Assembly: GCF_030272615.1 (NCBI RefSeq)
Contig: NC_081406.1
Location: 212,326,997 to 212,390,996, forward strand
DNA length: 64,000 nucleotides
Direction: 5' to 3'
From: Cryptomeria japonica
Lineage: Eukaryota > Streptophyta > Pinopsida > Cupressales > Cupressaceae
The notes under the pieces are model-generated. The model was not told the origin of the DNA. It ran no database searches and saw nothing but the letters and a program-made list of their open reading frames with translations. Positions within the stretch are counted from its first letter, which is position 1; every line of letters starts with the position of its first letter. The translations under genes and the position numbers were made by a program. This document shows, piece by piece, positions 20,459 to 32,242 of the stretch.

Positions 20459-23137
20459 TATTGGCATTGTGTTGTCATTGATGTCAACTGGTATAGGATG
20501 TTATCGGTGTCACTGACATTGATGTCAACTAGTGAACAAGAGGCTTTTTGCATTAGAGTTTGATGTCAATCAAAATAGAAGATGGATTGGTATGGGAGAA
20601 GAGTTGATCTGTTGTCATTAGTGACAACTAGGTGACCATATTCATGCAGAAGGTAGAACCGGTGTGTACCGGTATGCTAGAGGTGTAGTAAAGTGACCAC
20701 TTTGTAAAAGGGTTGTTGATATGGTGTTGCATACAATTGAAATGAAGACATTACATGTTGGGCATTGATTGTGCTGAAGTGGTGGAATGCTATTTGGTTC
20801 ACATCAACACCGAAGGATAAGTATGAGCAGGCCACCAAATTGCTAGTGTAAGGTTAACTAGCAGGACTCCCACCAGTTGAAGAAGTTGTCACAAGCTAGG
20901 TGATAGGTTAACAGAGTGTGTTGCCTCTGAGTGCAGGTTGACTTATGGAAAACCACTAGGACATATGTCAAGCTGGAGATACATCTGCATAATGATAGCT
21001 ATGTCATGTTTGTGCAATATCGGATGCAGAAGGTAGGTGAGTGAATGAATAGATCAGATGATCAAGCGAAATATGAGAATGCTTCTAGAGTCTGAGATCA
21101 GTTAAGCCTCTAGAGCGTGTGATCATAAATACACACTAGATAAGCAAGTGAAAACAAGGTGTGCTACAGGGACAATGAAGGAAGAATGAGGAGTTGAGAT
21201 GGTGTGTTTGTCATCTTGACAAACCAGTTGAGAGGAGAACCGGTTTGATGAAGAAGGATGCTAGTGAGTCTGCGGGAATATACATGGTGATACTAGGATG
21301 CTGAAGGAAGATTGATGCAGAATAGTTGGAGTGTGATGACTTGGTGTTATTAACGTGTCTATCCAAAAAGAAGGAAAGTATGTTGTCCACCGACATAAAC
21401 ATCTACTGGAATATGCATTGGTGATAGTAGACATATTATGTCAATTAGTGAAACATCATACAAGAGATAAGGAAGATAAGGCTCTCACCTGATAAAGAAA
21501 AGTGTAAAATTGAAAGATAAGGAGAGTTGTCAAAGTAGCTATGGTTCTGACAAGTGAACATATTTACAGAGGTGTTTCACCGGAAAAGCAGTGAAGTGCA
21601 GACATAAGGGTTACATCGATAGGTTAGAAAAGGTGATGGCAGAAAGAATAACTGGCAAGATGGTTAGTGCCGGTAGGGTTAGTGAACCGGAATGCGTGTA
21701 CTGGTAATGTGTGTAGTCGATGACCAACCTAAACTAAAAGAGTGTGTGATGAGGTGGATACTGACTGTGACGCCATGCGGAGCTGAGGTGGCAAATATGC
21801 AGAGGTCAGTGATGTCTGGTGTCAAAGAGGTAGTTGTGATTGGTCGACATTAAATATTGATTGCGACAATCATGAAGGAGTTGTAGAATGTGAGGTTCGA
21901 TGAAAGATGAATGACAAAGGAAGATCAAGGACCTGCTAGTGCCATGATCAATGTCTGATATCCGACTGCAGATTGACCTCGAGAAGGAAATAGCTAGATC
22001 ATAAATGTGTCGACTAATTTTGAGGCTAAAGAATAGGGTTAGATTTGCTATTTTAAAAAAATATGCATTGAATGATGGAAAACGCGTACATATGCATTCC
22101 TCCAATGCAGACGATCGATCTAAGGCAGATTGGATTGGATTTGATGAAGATGGGAAAAACCCTAACTGACTAAACTTTGAATTGGTTTTTGGCGGGAAAA
22201 CCTTTTTATATATACGAAAGCCAAAATCAATGAAGGGTGTTGGTTGAATGATGCTTCATGGGAAGGCTATGTTGAACAGAGTGTTGGTATACCTTTGTGA
22301 GTAATGAAATTAGTCTGAGTTTTCTCGGCAATGAACTTAAGTGTTTGAGTATTAGAAGGACAATTGGTGAGAGGGTTTAACTGGTAAGGTCAAGGATAAT
22401 GGTGAGAAGGCGGTAGAGAGTGAATGCGAGTTGAATGAAGAAATAGAGGAATCCAGTCAAGCAAGAAGAAATGATAGAGAACCAACAATGACAAATAGTT
22501 GTGGACAAGATAGAGGTAAACCAGAAGAGAAAAGGCAACATGTTGAGTGAAAAAGGAATCGGTAAGCAACAACAGTGTGAAGAAGAGACCAGAAAGTGAT
22601 AGAGGAGATCCAAGAAGATAGTGACTAAGTTGTTGAAGATTCAGTTAGAGTCAACAGAGAATTGGTAAGGCAAAGGAGAGACCTTACCGACATGAAGGAT
22701 TGTATTGAGAGGTTACAAGACTCACTTGTAACTACATTACTACCTTTATATTTGAATATAATGTATTATGTTCATTGAGTTGTAGCTCAGTGTAGGGGTT
22801 GTAGCTCCTTTGGGTTGGTGCCCTAAATTAGGGGTTGGTGCTCCTTGGGTTAGTGCCCTAAACATTGTAATTGAGTTTCATTGTGAGGCTAGATTGGAGT
22901 AGTAGACTCCAACAATATTGTTCACCGAGGTTTTTCCCATCTTGCGTTTTCCTCGTACATGCTAGTGTTATGTGATGTCCCTTTGTGTGTGATTGCTCTT
23001 GTGATTAGTCTCCCCACTAACTGATATATCTGCATTGTGTTAGATCCCATAACCTATATACACACATAAGTTGGTTAAAGAGAAAAAGATAAGAACCACT
23101 GATTCACCCCCCTCTTAGTGGTGCATTGTGTCTAACA
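20459..23137 (+). repeat. 5' LTR of element B
   Basis: 2679 bp, ending GTGTCTAACA. It begins TATTGGCATTGTG where the 3' copy begins TGTTGGAATTGTG, so the terminal TG is lost. It has the TTTTTCCCATCTTG-GTTTTCC block near 22930-22952. Open stretches on its minus strand (for example 21806-22105) also occur in the 3' LTR and are not genes. Confidence 0.88.
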
Positions 23138-23139
23138 AT

Positions 23140-23152
23140 TGATATTAGAGCC
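23140..23152 (+). promoter_or_regulatory. Decayed primer binding site, element B
   Basis: TGATATTAGAGCC differs from TGGTATCAGAGCC by G-to-A and C-to-T transitions only. Confidence 0.75.
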
Positions 23153-23210
23153 TAGGTACCCTGTTTATCAAGCTTTCTCTCGCTTGGGTAGATTCTGGCT
23201 TAAGGACACA

Positions 23211-23822
23211 ATGGTTTGTTTAGTGTCAATCCCTGCTCCAGTGTTTAATGGATCAAACTATGCTATTTGGAGTTGCAGAATGGAAGTCTACCTGTCCTCC
23301 CTAGGGTATGATGTCTAGATGTCTATTGTAAATGGTCTCCCTAGACATGTCAGTCCTCCCACCAGTTCTGAAGAAGAAAGAAGATCTAAGTGCAATGATG
23401 AAGCCATGAAGTCCATATTAAGTGGACTAATCGGTGATGTTTCTTCACAGGTAGATAAATGCAAATTGGCAAAGAGCCTATGGAACAAATTAAAAAATCT
23501 CTATGGAAATAAGCCTACAACTGTAGGATCAGTTTCTAAAATCAAGAAGAAGAATGCAGCTAACACATGTGCAGGTGTTGATGGAAGATCTGTTTGCAAC
23601 AACAATGGTGAAGAGAAAATTCATCTCTTCATGGCCCATGAGACAGGTAGTGAGAAACACACATCAAAAGGGGATAATGTTGGTAGATCCCACAACTATG
23701 ATGTGTTTGACACTGACACTGAAGAAGAAGAAGAAGAGGAAGGAGACAAGGTGATAGATCTAGCTAGCAATATCTATTGGGAAGTGATGATGATGAAGAA
23801 GAAGATGCAGAGGTTGATCTAG
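23211..23822 (+). pseudogene. gag: gag N-terminal part of element B
   Basis: An ATG at 23211 opens a copia gag head with PVFNGSNYAIWSCRMEVYL, matching the FDG-NY-W motif of the DUF4219/UBN2-type gag. A TAG at 23316 (GYDV-stop-MSIVNGL) replaces what is normally Trp. The reading then runs through KSLWNKLKNLYG and an acidic stretch of Glu around 23720-23745. It leaves frame near 23770, where the next frame takes over. Gag would form the particle shell. Confidence 0.8.
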
Positions 23823-24832
23823 AAGGTGAGTTGCTATGCGCCCTTGATGAACTAAAAAATATTAGAAATGAACTTGAGGATTACAAGAAATCAGTTCATG
23901 AAGAATGCAACAAGTTGAGAACCTGCATTGAAGATTCAAACAAAAAGGTCAGCTTACTGAACACTCAACTAGATGATTCAAAAATAATGGAAGATGATTT
24001 GAAGTCTATCTTGGATGCCAAGGAGAGAAGATGTGAGGAGTTGCAGCTAGATATGAAGTCTAAGGAAAAAGGATGCCAAGACCTGAACTGTGAAATGGAG
24101 AATCTGGAAAATGAATACAAGTTGTTTAAGAATGCTGCAGTTGTTGAGCAAAACCGGTTGATCAGATTCCTTGAAGAATCTGAGAAGTGTATCTCAGAGT
24201 TAAAGGCTCAACAAAAAGACACCAAGGAATGTAGGCGCAAAGATCTAAAGGCTGAGCTAGAGACAAAGGATAAAGAGCATCAACATATAATAGGTGAAAT
24301 GGAGTCCCTTAGGAAAGAACATGAGAAATGTCAAGATGAGCTCAAATTGAGAAAGCAGTATGATGGTGGCACTGAAGCCTTGGATAAGATGTTAAGCCAA
24401 TATAAACATTCCAAGGACAATGGAGGATTAGGATGTGGTATCGGTGAATGCTCTACAAGAAAGGAGATCTCCCACAAAGATATTCAATTTGTCTCCTCAA
24501 ATGCAAATGGAAAGGGTCAGACCTTCACTATCAGAAATGCTCCAAGAAAAAGGATTGATCTGACTACAACTGGTGAGGACATGAAGAAGAAGACCAGTGC
24601 TACAAGGATGAACAATGAATATCCTAAAGGAAAAGGGAAGCTAGGAGAAGATAGGTTCATCGACAACAAGAGTAGGAGAAGGCAACCTAGAAGACCTTCC
24701 ACTAGTAGAAGACAAAGAAATATTGTAGACCATCAGTCAAGTCAAGTATGGAAGAATAAGGAAGCTAATGGAAGAACTACAAAGTGGTCATCCAAGGAAC
24801 CATCCTTGGAGAAGCAGATATGGAGATGCTAA
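23777..24832 (+). pseudogene. gag: gag middle part with coiled coil, element B
   Basis: A 351-codon frame starts acidic (GSDDDEEEDAEVDLEGEL). It then forms a long charged coiled coil (about residues 18-200; LDELKNIRNELEDYKKS, ETKDKEHQHIIGEMESLRK) and ends with basic, Arg/Lys-rich sequence. The block SKDNGGLGCG at about 24410-24440 is the family's conserved spot after the coil. This is the extended gag seen in some plant copia lineages. It is frame-shifted relative to both the head (by about 23770) and the zinc-knuckle part (by about 24800). Confidence 0.75.
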
Positions 24833-25478
24833 ACTAGTAAGATTACCTCATGTTTGGCAAAATAAATTTGTAAGTAATAAGCCTCCCTTCTCTGGTTATT
24901 GTTTTTCATGTAAAGATTATGGTCATAGGGCAAAAGAATTTAAAATGAGGTCTAGGAATAGACAAAGTGTTCTTCCTAGGTATAATAAATCGGGTGGCTA
25001 TAGATTTCATGCATATAAGAAGAATGTTTCATAGAGTACAAACATGCATGTTTCCTTTCCCAGTTATACTAACAAGAATCCATGCACTGCTCCTAAAAAT
25101 GTAAATATTGTGTGTTATAACTGCAATGGATTAGGACATAGAAGTTATGAATGCAGGAAGAAGAATATGCATTCCTATGGAAACTGGTGGAACAATCATG
25201 ATCAACATAGAAGCAGTCATAAAAGATATAAGCAACAAAGACCTGCATGGAACATGATGAGTGGTGTTCCTACTCAATTAAGAAATTCAAGGAAATTGGT
25301 AACCAACCAAAATGGCATGATCAAAAAAGGAAGAGAAAATCGGTATGTTAGAAGGTTCCCCAATCATGAGATTGGCATGGATGATGTATGCTACTATAGC
25401 ACTATCTGCAAAGAGAGGACCAATGAGGAGAAGAAGGTCAACCCTGCTGCCAAGATTGCAGATGTGGAAAGGAAATAA
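24768..25478 (+). pseudogene. gag: gag zinc-knuckle part of element B
   Basis: Two knuckles are readable in one frame: CFSCKDYGHRAKEF, whose last Cys is replaced by Phe, and CYNCNGLGHRSYEC, an intact CX2CX4HX4C. A TAG at 25032 lies between them. The region is rich in Tyr, Asn and Arg, as in nucleocapsid tails. The frame ends at 25478 without any protease motif, and only non-coding sequence follows. Confidence 0.75.
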
Positions 25479-26407
25479 ATCAAGCAGACATGGAGGAAGA
25501 AGCTGGAAGATAAGAGAATGTGCTGACATTGTGCATTCAATACACAAGTGATATCTCTTATGGCTTAAAGGAGATGCAAGACTCAGGGGGAGTTACATAT
25601 TGACCAGATCATTCACCCCTTAGTTGAAAGTGGACAAGGAGATGAACAAGCTTCTGCTAGTAAGAGGAAGAAAATAAGATGGCAGTGTGTGTAGTTACAG
25701 CCTTGACTACACATGGAAGATGGTTTACTGCTACAGGTGAAGTGAATTGTAGCAAAGGTAATTGGAACTGGGAGATAAAGGTAAAGAGGAAGGTGTCCTG
25801 GTAGAGATAAGAGACCGATATGTGCAACATGTTACCAACACGAATGTTGATTAGTGTTGTAGATTATGTAAGTCAACGAGTTGATGGATCATTGCAGTAA
25901 CTTTGGTAGCTTGAATGGATGAGGTTATGTCTCAGGTGGTATTGGGAAGGACCAGGATGACATATGTTGGTCTGAAAGTTGGTCTTATGTACATACATCT
26001 TTATGGATCAACTAGTTGGATATGTGACATGCAGTTGGCATTGCGGTCATGATGGTGGATGTCACAATTATACATGTGAGTCCCGATTTAGGACCTGATA
26101 GAATAAGATGAAGATCAAAGGTTTGTGTTTCAGGGGGGGTTCAGGGCCATATCTTCTAATAAATATCAGACATGCTAAATTCAGTAGTTGTTCTTACAAT
26201 TGTTTGACAACATAGTTAAGGTATGGTGGTGTCTAAGTCTTCCATCTCATGTGTTGCTGATTGAGCTAGTGTACAAAAAAGGGGGAGAAAGAGACTGCAG
26301 AGATAGTAATGCAAAGCATCAATTGGTATCAATTGGTAGTTGACCTAGGTTCCCTATGTGTTGCCCAAAAGGAGAGAGTGTATGTAGTGTCCTGGATGGA
26401 ATGACCC
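25479..26407 (+). other. Non-coding interior of element B where pol would be expected
   Basis: About 0.9 kb without protease, integrase, RT or RNase H motifs. G-rich phrases such as 'gggggggttcaggg' (about 26133) occur. Pol has been lost or replaced. Confidence 0.65.
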
Positions 26408-26491
26408 TTTGCCATTGTTGTCAAAGGGGGAGAAAGATATTGTAGTATACCGGATAATACATGTGTTGACATCAATGCCAAAGGGGGAGAT
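26408..26491 (+). promoter_or_regulatory. Twin polypurine tracts with complementary arms, element B
   Basis: Arm TTTGCCATTGTTGTCAA (26408-26424) pairs with TTGACATCAATGCCAAA (26466-26482) at 15 of 17 positions across a 41-base loop. Tract 1 (CAAAGGGGGAGAA) starts at 26422; tract 2 (AAAGGGGGAGAT, 26480-26491) abuts the LTR. This is the most compact of the four examples. Confidence 0.8.
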
Positions 26492-29212
26492 TGTTGGAAT
26501 TGTGTTGTCATTGATGTCAACCGGTATAGGATGTTACTAGTATCACTGACATTGATGTCAACTAGTGAACAAGAGGTCGTTGGCATTAGAGTTTGATGTC
26601 AATTTAAATAGAAGATGGACCGGCATGGGAGAAGAGTTGATGTGTTGTCATTAGTGACAACCAGGTGACCATCTTCATGCAGAAGGTAGAACCAGTGTGT
26701 ACCGGTATGCTAGAGGTGTAGTAAAGTGACCACTCTGTAAAAGGGTTGTTGATATGGTGTTGCATACAATTGGAATGAAGAGATTACATGTTGGGCATTG
26801 ATTGTGCTGAATGCTATTTGGCTCACATCAACACCGGAGGAGAAGTATGAGCATGCCACCAAATTGCTAGTGTAAGGTTAACTAGTAGGACTCCCACTAG
26901 TTGAAGAAGCTGTCATAGGCTAGGTGATAGGTTAAGAGAGTGTGTTGCCTCTAAGTGTAGGTTAACTTATGAAAAACCACCAAGATATATGTCAAGCTGG
27001 AGATACATCTGCATAATGATAGCTATATCATGTTTGTACAATATCGGATGTTGAAGGGAGGTGGGTGAATGAACAGATCAGATGATCAAGTGAAAGATGA
27101 GAATGCTTCTAAAGTCTAAGATTAGTTAAGCCTCCAGAGAGTGTGATCAGAAATACACACCGGATAAGCAAGTGAAAACAAGGTGTGCTATCAAGACAGT
27201 GAAGGAAGAATGAGGAGTTGAGATGGTGTGTTTGTCATCTTGACAAACCAGTTGAGAGGAGAACCGGTTTGATGAAGAAGGATGCTAGTGAGTCTGCAGG
27301 AATATACATGGTGATACTAGGATGTTGAAGGAAGATTGATGCAGAATAGTTGGAGTGTGATGACTTGGTGTTATCAACGTGTCTATCCGCAAAGAAGGAA
27401 AGTTTGTTCTCCACCAACAAAAACATCTATCAAAATCTGCATTGGTGATAGTTGACATATTATGTCAACCGGTGAAACATCAAAGAAGAGATAAGGAAGA
27501 TAAGACTCTCACCTGATAAAGACAAGTGTAGCAAACTGAAAGATAAGGAGAGTTGTCGAAGTAGCTATGGTGCTGACAAGTGAACATATTTAGAGAGGTG
27601 TTTCACCAATAGAGTAATGAAGTGCAGACATAAGGGTTACATCGGCAAGTTAGAAAAGGTGATGGTAGGAAGGATAACTGGCAATGTGGTTAGTGCCGGT
27701 AGGGTTAGTGAACCGGTATGGGTGTACCGATTATGTGTGTGGTTGATGACCAAGATGAACTGACAGAGTAGTGTGATGAGGTGGATACCGACTGTGATGC
27801 CACGCGGAGTAGAGGTGGTGAATATGCAGAGGTCGGTGATGGCTGGTGTCAAAGAGGTAGTTATGATTGATCGACATTAAATATTTATTGCGACAATCAC
27901 GAAGGAGTTGCAGAGTGTGCGGCTCGATGAAAGATGGATGTGAGAGGAAGATCAAGGATCTGCTAGTGCCATGATTGATGTCTGATATCTGACTGCAGAT
28001 TGACCTTGAAAAGGAAACAATTGGATCATAAATGTGTCGACTGATTTTGAGGCTAAAGAACAAGGATAGATTTTCTCTTTTTAGAAAATATGCATTGGAT
28101 GATGGAAAACGCATACAGATGCATTCCTCCAATGTAGGTGATCGATCCAAGGTAGATTGGATTAGATTTGATGAAGATTTAATCGATGGAAAAAACCATA
28201 ACCGACTGAATTTTGAATTGGTTTTTGGTGGGAAAACCTATTTATATATACAAAAGCCAAAATCAATGAAGGGTGTTGGTTGAATGATGTTGCATGGGAA
28301 GGATATGCTGAATAGAGTGTTGGTATACCTCTGTGAGTAATGAAATCAGTCTAAGTCTACTTGGCGAAGAACTTAAGTGTCTGAGTACTAGAAGGAGAAC
28401 CGATAAGAGGGTTTAACCGGTAAGTTCAAGGATACCAGTGAGAAGGCGGTAGAGAGTGAATGCAAGTTGAATGAATAAACAGAGGTATCTAGTCAAGAAA
28501 GAAGAAATGATAGAGAACTGACAGTGATAGATAGTTGTGGACAAGATAGAGGTAAACCGGAAGAGAAAAGGCAGTATGCTGAGTGAAAGAGGAACCAGTA
28601 AGCATCAACAGTGTGAGAAAGAGAGCAGAAAGTGATAGAGGAGATCCAGTAAGATAGTGAATGAGTTGTTGAATATTTAGTCAGAGTGAGTAGGAACTAG
28701 TAAAGCACATGACACACCTTACCGATAGAAAGGATTGTATTGAGAGGTTACAAGATTCACTTGTAACTAGATTACTACATTTGTATTTGAATATAATGTA
28801 TTATGTTCACTGAGTTGTAGCTCAGTGCAGGGGTTGTAGCTCCTTTGGGTTGGTGCCCATAAACTAGTAGGGGTTGTAGCTCCTTTGGGTTGGTGCCCTA
28901 AATTAGGGGTTGGTGCTCCTTGGGTTGGTGCCCTAAACATTGTAACTGAGTTTCATTGTGAGGCTGGATTGGAGCAGTAGACTCCAACAACATTTCTCAC
29001 CAAGGTTTTTCCCATCTTGGGTTTTCCTCGTACATGCTAGTGTTAGGTGATGTCCCTTTGTGTGTGATTTCTCTTGTGATTAGTCTCCCCACTAACTGAC
29101 AAATCTGCATTGTGTTAGATCCCATAACCTGTATACACACATAAGTTGGTTAAAGAGAAAAAGTTGAGAACCACCGATTCACCCCCCTCTCAGTGGTGCA
29201 TTGTGTCTAACA
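26492..29212 (+). repeat. 3' LTR of element B
   Basis: 2721 bp, TGTTGGAATTGTG...GTGTCTAACA. It carries an extra ~40-bp tandem copy near 28829-28908 (units starting aggggttgtagctcctttgg) that is single in the 5' LTR, explaining most of the length difference. Confidence 0.9.
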
Positions 29213-29217
29213 TTTTT

Positions 29218-30972
29218 ATTCGCACAGTTTTCGAGACATGAAAATCCATATGGCCATACCTGCACCTATGTAAAAAATATTTAAAAAACAAAACTCAATT
29301 GGCTAGTAAAAAAAAATCAATTTTGATTGTTGTGTTTTTAATTTTTTTTGTTAAAAAAAAAAAATCAAGTTGGTGCATGTTGTTAAAAAAAAATTAATTA
29401 CAAAAACAAGTCAACCCTTTGTAGTAAAAGTACATTGCATCAGTGCTGATTTCTGCATGATAACATGCTAATGTCAGTGGTACAGTTTGCAGTACGGACA
29501 GCTTGCATGGCCCTTGTGACCCTCTTTGTGCCCTAAAGGAGGTTTTGTTTTCTTTTGGCCATAACTTGGGCATACGATATCATTTTTTGGCAAACAAGAT
29601 ATCATCGGAAAGCTGGTTTCGTCTACTTTCCAAATATGTGGATTTCATCATCTGGTTTTTTTTTTCTAGTGTATTTTATAGCCATTTGAAGTCAGAGGTG
29701 TTGTTTTCAGTTCCAAGCTCATAACTTTTCGCCAGTTTCTCTGATGTTCATGATTCCAACGGCATTGGGACGATATTTCAGAGCTCTTCACAACCATCTA
29801 TGCATTGTTTCTAGATTTTACTCTAGGTACATTTTATTCAATTTTTTGTGTTTTCACACTCAAATGAATTACTTGGACATATGACATTGTGGAAACTTCT
29901 CGTTTGGGTGGGATGACTTGTTTTTGGATGTTCTTTATGTATTTCCAGTCTTATGTCTTTTTTTGAAATTACGAGCTTTCATTGTAAGAAATTATGATTT
30001 TGTAATCACACTGAGATAAAGTGCCTCTATATTGCACATGTATTATGGGATCTTGCACATTAGTTTTGTGCCTTATTGTACTCGCACTATGATATAAAGT
30101 GTCATGGGGGTTTTATATTTGCCTTTCTTTTCCTTCATACCTTTATCATGCGTGTGTGCCTTGGTTTTCACACCCTTTGTATTTGCTTGTACTTTCATGT
30201 GTGCACGGTCTAATGTTCTTGGTTCTTCTTCATGCACTACATTATGGCTTTTAGATTCAGTGTACCTATCACACCTCTCCCTTGTCAACATTTTTTTTTT
30301 TGGGGGGGGGTTCTACTGTTGGTGCTAATGCTTCCTTGGTTTTGTATTGGAGTGAGCTATGTATTCAGTTTTTATTCCTATGTACTAGGCGGATGTAGTG
30401 GCCGGTTATCCATGCATTTTGATGAGATGGAATACTTACCATATGGACACTCTTGCATTCCTATTTTCTGGAGGCGACCTTCCATTTTTTATTTGATCAG
30501 TTCTTCAGACTGTTGGTACTTGTGTCATCTATATCTTTGGGCTCTAAATGTTTTGCATGTGTTTGCCATCTGATTCGGATTCAAGTAGTGTCATTGTGGG
30601 CACTCATGCAGATTCATATCTTCTTGATCCTGACCATCTTTTGTTTTAGAGTAGGTTCTTATTTCAACATCTTAACAGTCATTCTATGATAGAGTTTGTA
30701 GCTTCTTCATGCTTCAGTGATTCTTCATGCTCGTCTTTTGTTCCTATCTTTTGGAACATTCTTGTTTGGAGGCTTCTTAGTCCTTCACTTGAGCTTTCAT
30801 CTCTTCTTGGAGAGGAGTTTTGTTCCCATTGGGTTTTCTCCTTTTTCTCCACTTTACAGAGATTTCATTGTACATGGGTACCTCATCGGGCCTTGTTGTC
30901 GGGACCCATTTTCAGCTTTCTAGCATCTCCTTAGTTTTTTTAGCTTCTCCCTAACTTCATCTTAAGGGGGGG
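29218..30972 (+). other. Second internal block of element D, continued
   Basis: Non-coding. It resumes the leader cut by element B and ends in AAGGGGGGG (30964-30972) before the LTR. Poly-A/T tracts at 29276-29400 and a G run at 30301-30310 are present. Open stretches of 70-110 codons here have no family motif. Confidence 0.6.
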
Positions 30973-31330
30973 TGTTAGAATAAAAGGTAATATTTTACTT
31001 AATTAATTAAATCATATTGATTTAATAATTAAGTCACCTTTTCTCTATTTCACTTAAGCTAAATTTAGGAAGCTAAACTTAAGAATATTAATAATTAATA
31101 TTCATTATTAATTATTAATTGCTTTTAGGGTTTATGTTTTTAGGTTTGATCTTCTTTTATAAGGATTGATCCCTTTGTAATCCTAACCAATCTGATTTTC
31201 ATTATTGCATTCTTTTGCTCTAGGTTTTCAAAGAAATCTTTGTGTTTTGTGAATCTTCCATTATTGTGATAGGTTATTTGCATACAGGTGTTCATTGGGT
31301 TCTGTGAGGTTGTATTTCACAACTTTAACA
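30973..31330 (+). repeat. 3' LTR of element D
   Basis: Starts TGTTAGAATAAAAGG, ends CAACTTTAACA, 358 bp. It contains a ~14-bp internal duplication (gaagctaaacttaa) relative to the 5' copy. Confidence 0.88.
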
Positions 31331-31336
31331 TTTTTT

Positions 31337-32242
31337 ATATTGAAAGCAACAAAATGAGGGTGTTGTTCCTATAACAACCACAACCTGAAGGCATCAAGAA
31401 AACATCAAGACATCCACAACAATTTGTAAGAAGATATAAACCAACAACCGAAAGAAAAAACTAGAGTCCAGAACCAAAACATCAGCTAACAAAAACCATA
31501 TTTTAGCTAACCAAATTTTTCAATAGGGGAGCCAACCCTCGAAAGGCATAAAAATCACTAAAAGAAACCCCTACGACTCTAACTATGACTAGGATTCTTG
31601 ACACCACAACCCACTTGTTGTAGTACATTATTCCTGTCTAAAGTCAGGAACTTGAATATCTCCTTGTGAATACCTTCCTCCATTGCTTCACCCAAAACCT
31701 TATCTTGCATAAGACAAAGGGAGGTCGTATAATTGTGCATCACTTGGAGATTAAATTTGGAGATGTTATTCATCTTCTTCTCCAAGTCAAAAATTCAAGC
31801 TTCAACATTCATAGTTCTATCCCTATTTCCTTCAGCCCCTTGTCAAAAATTTGACACCCTATGCAATTGTCACTAGTAGCAGTCATCTTAACCTCCTCCT
31901 CTTCGATTTTGGCATCACTCGTTGGGTTATCATGCTTAGGCCAGCTGTTGTTAACCGACTTCTTAGGGTTTCCATCTAAGACACCCTAGCTACATTTCAC
32001 ATTCTCTTCTTCCTCCTTTTCCTCATTACCCTTCCCTTGTTCCTATTCATCCTCCTCCAAGTCATAGTCAACATGTTTCAATATTTAACCTTTTCCAAAG
32101 CTACAAGAGGCCATCTTATTCAATCTTCATCTACCCTCATTCTTTTTGTTGCTCTCCCTCATCTCCTCTTCCTCCTTGCTTGACTCTTCTAGGATGGTAA
32201 TCTTTTTACAATGGCTAGTATTTTTGCCTTTTTTCTTGCTTG
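31337..32242. other. Anonymous sequence downstream of element D
   Basis: No gene recognised. It could be the 3' continuation, on the minus strand, of the coding relic that follows; Glu/Asp-rich readings are suggested by tct/ctc repeats near 32000-32200. Confidence 0.3.

Larger units (their letters stand above)
20459..29212 (+). mobile_element. Element B: pol-less copia-type retrotransposon with 2.7-kb LTRs
   Basis: The LTRs (20459-23137 and 26492-29212) are collinear. Between them are a PBS, a gag-like reading with coiled coil and zinc knuckles, and twin polypurine tracts. No protease, integrase or RT motif occurs in the 3.35-kb interior, and the region after gag is non-coding. TTTTT flanks both ends (20454-20458 and 29213-29217). 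The layout fits a gag-only non-autonomous element (TR-GAG-like). It sits inside element D. Confidence 0.9.
18666..31330 (+). mobile_element. Element D: LTR retrotransposon without protein, host of B
   Basis: Matching LTRs (18666-19009 and 30973-31330) flank a PBS-like site and an AAGGGGGGG polypurine tract. TTTTT lies on both outer sides (18661-18665 and 31331-31335), compatible with a 5-bp duplication in T-rich DNA. Without element B the internal part is about 3.2 kb. It encodes no recognisable gag or pol, so this looks like a non-autonomous (LARD-like) element mobilised by a copia relative. It also contains the foreign LTR E. Confidence 0.8.

Noticed and set aside
21806-22613. Minus-strand frames in the 5' LTR of element B, partly repeated in the 3' LTR (27731-28150)
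   Set aside because: They lie in LTR sequence and are duplicated only because the LTR is; no protein motif.
29560-29640. Similarity between 'cataacttgggcata...cggaaagctgg' here and 'ctataactttcaaatgatatc' near 43690
   Set aside because: Shared phrases are short and of a kind common in plant repeats; I could not extend the match.
30104-30934. Cluster of plus-strand frames in the interior of element D
   Set aside because: Phe/Leu/Ser/Cys-rich translations of T-rich DNA in several frames at once; no gag or pol motif.
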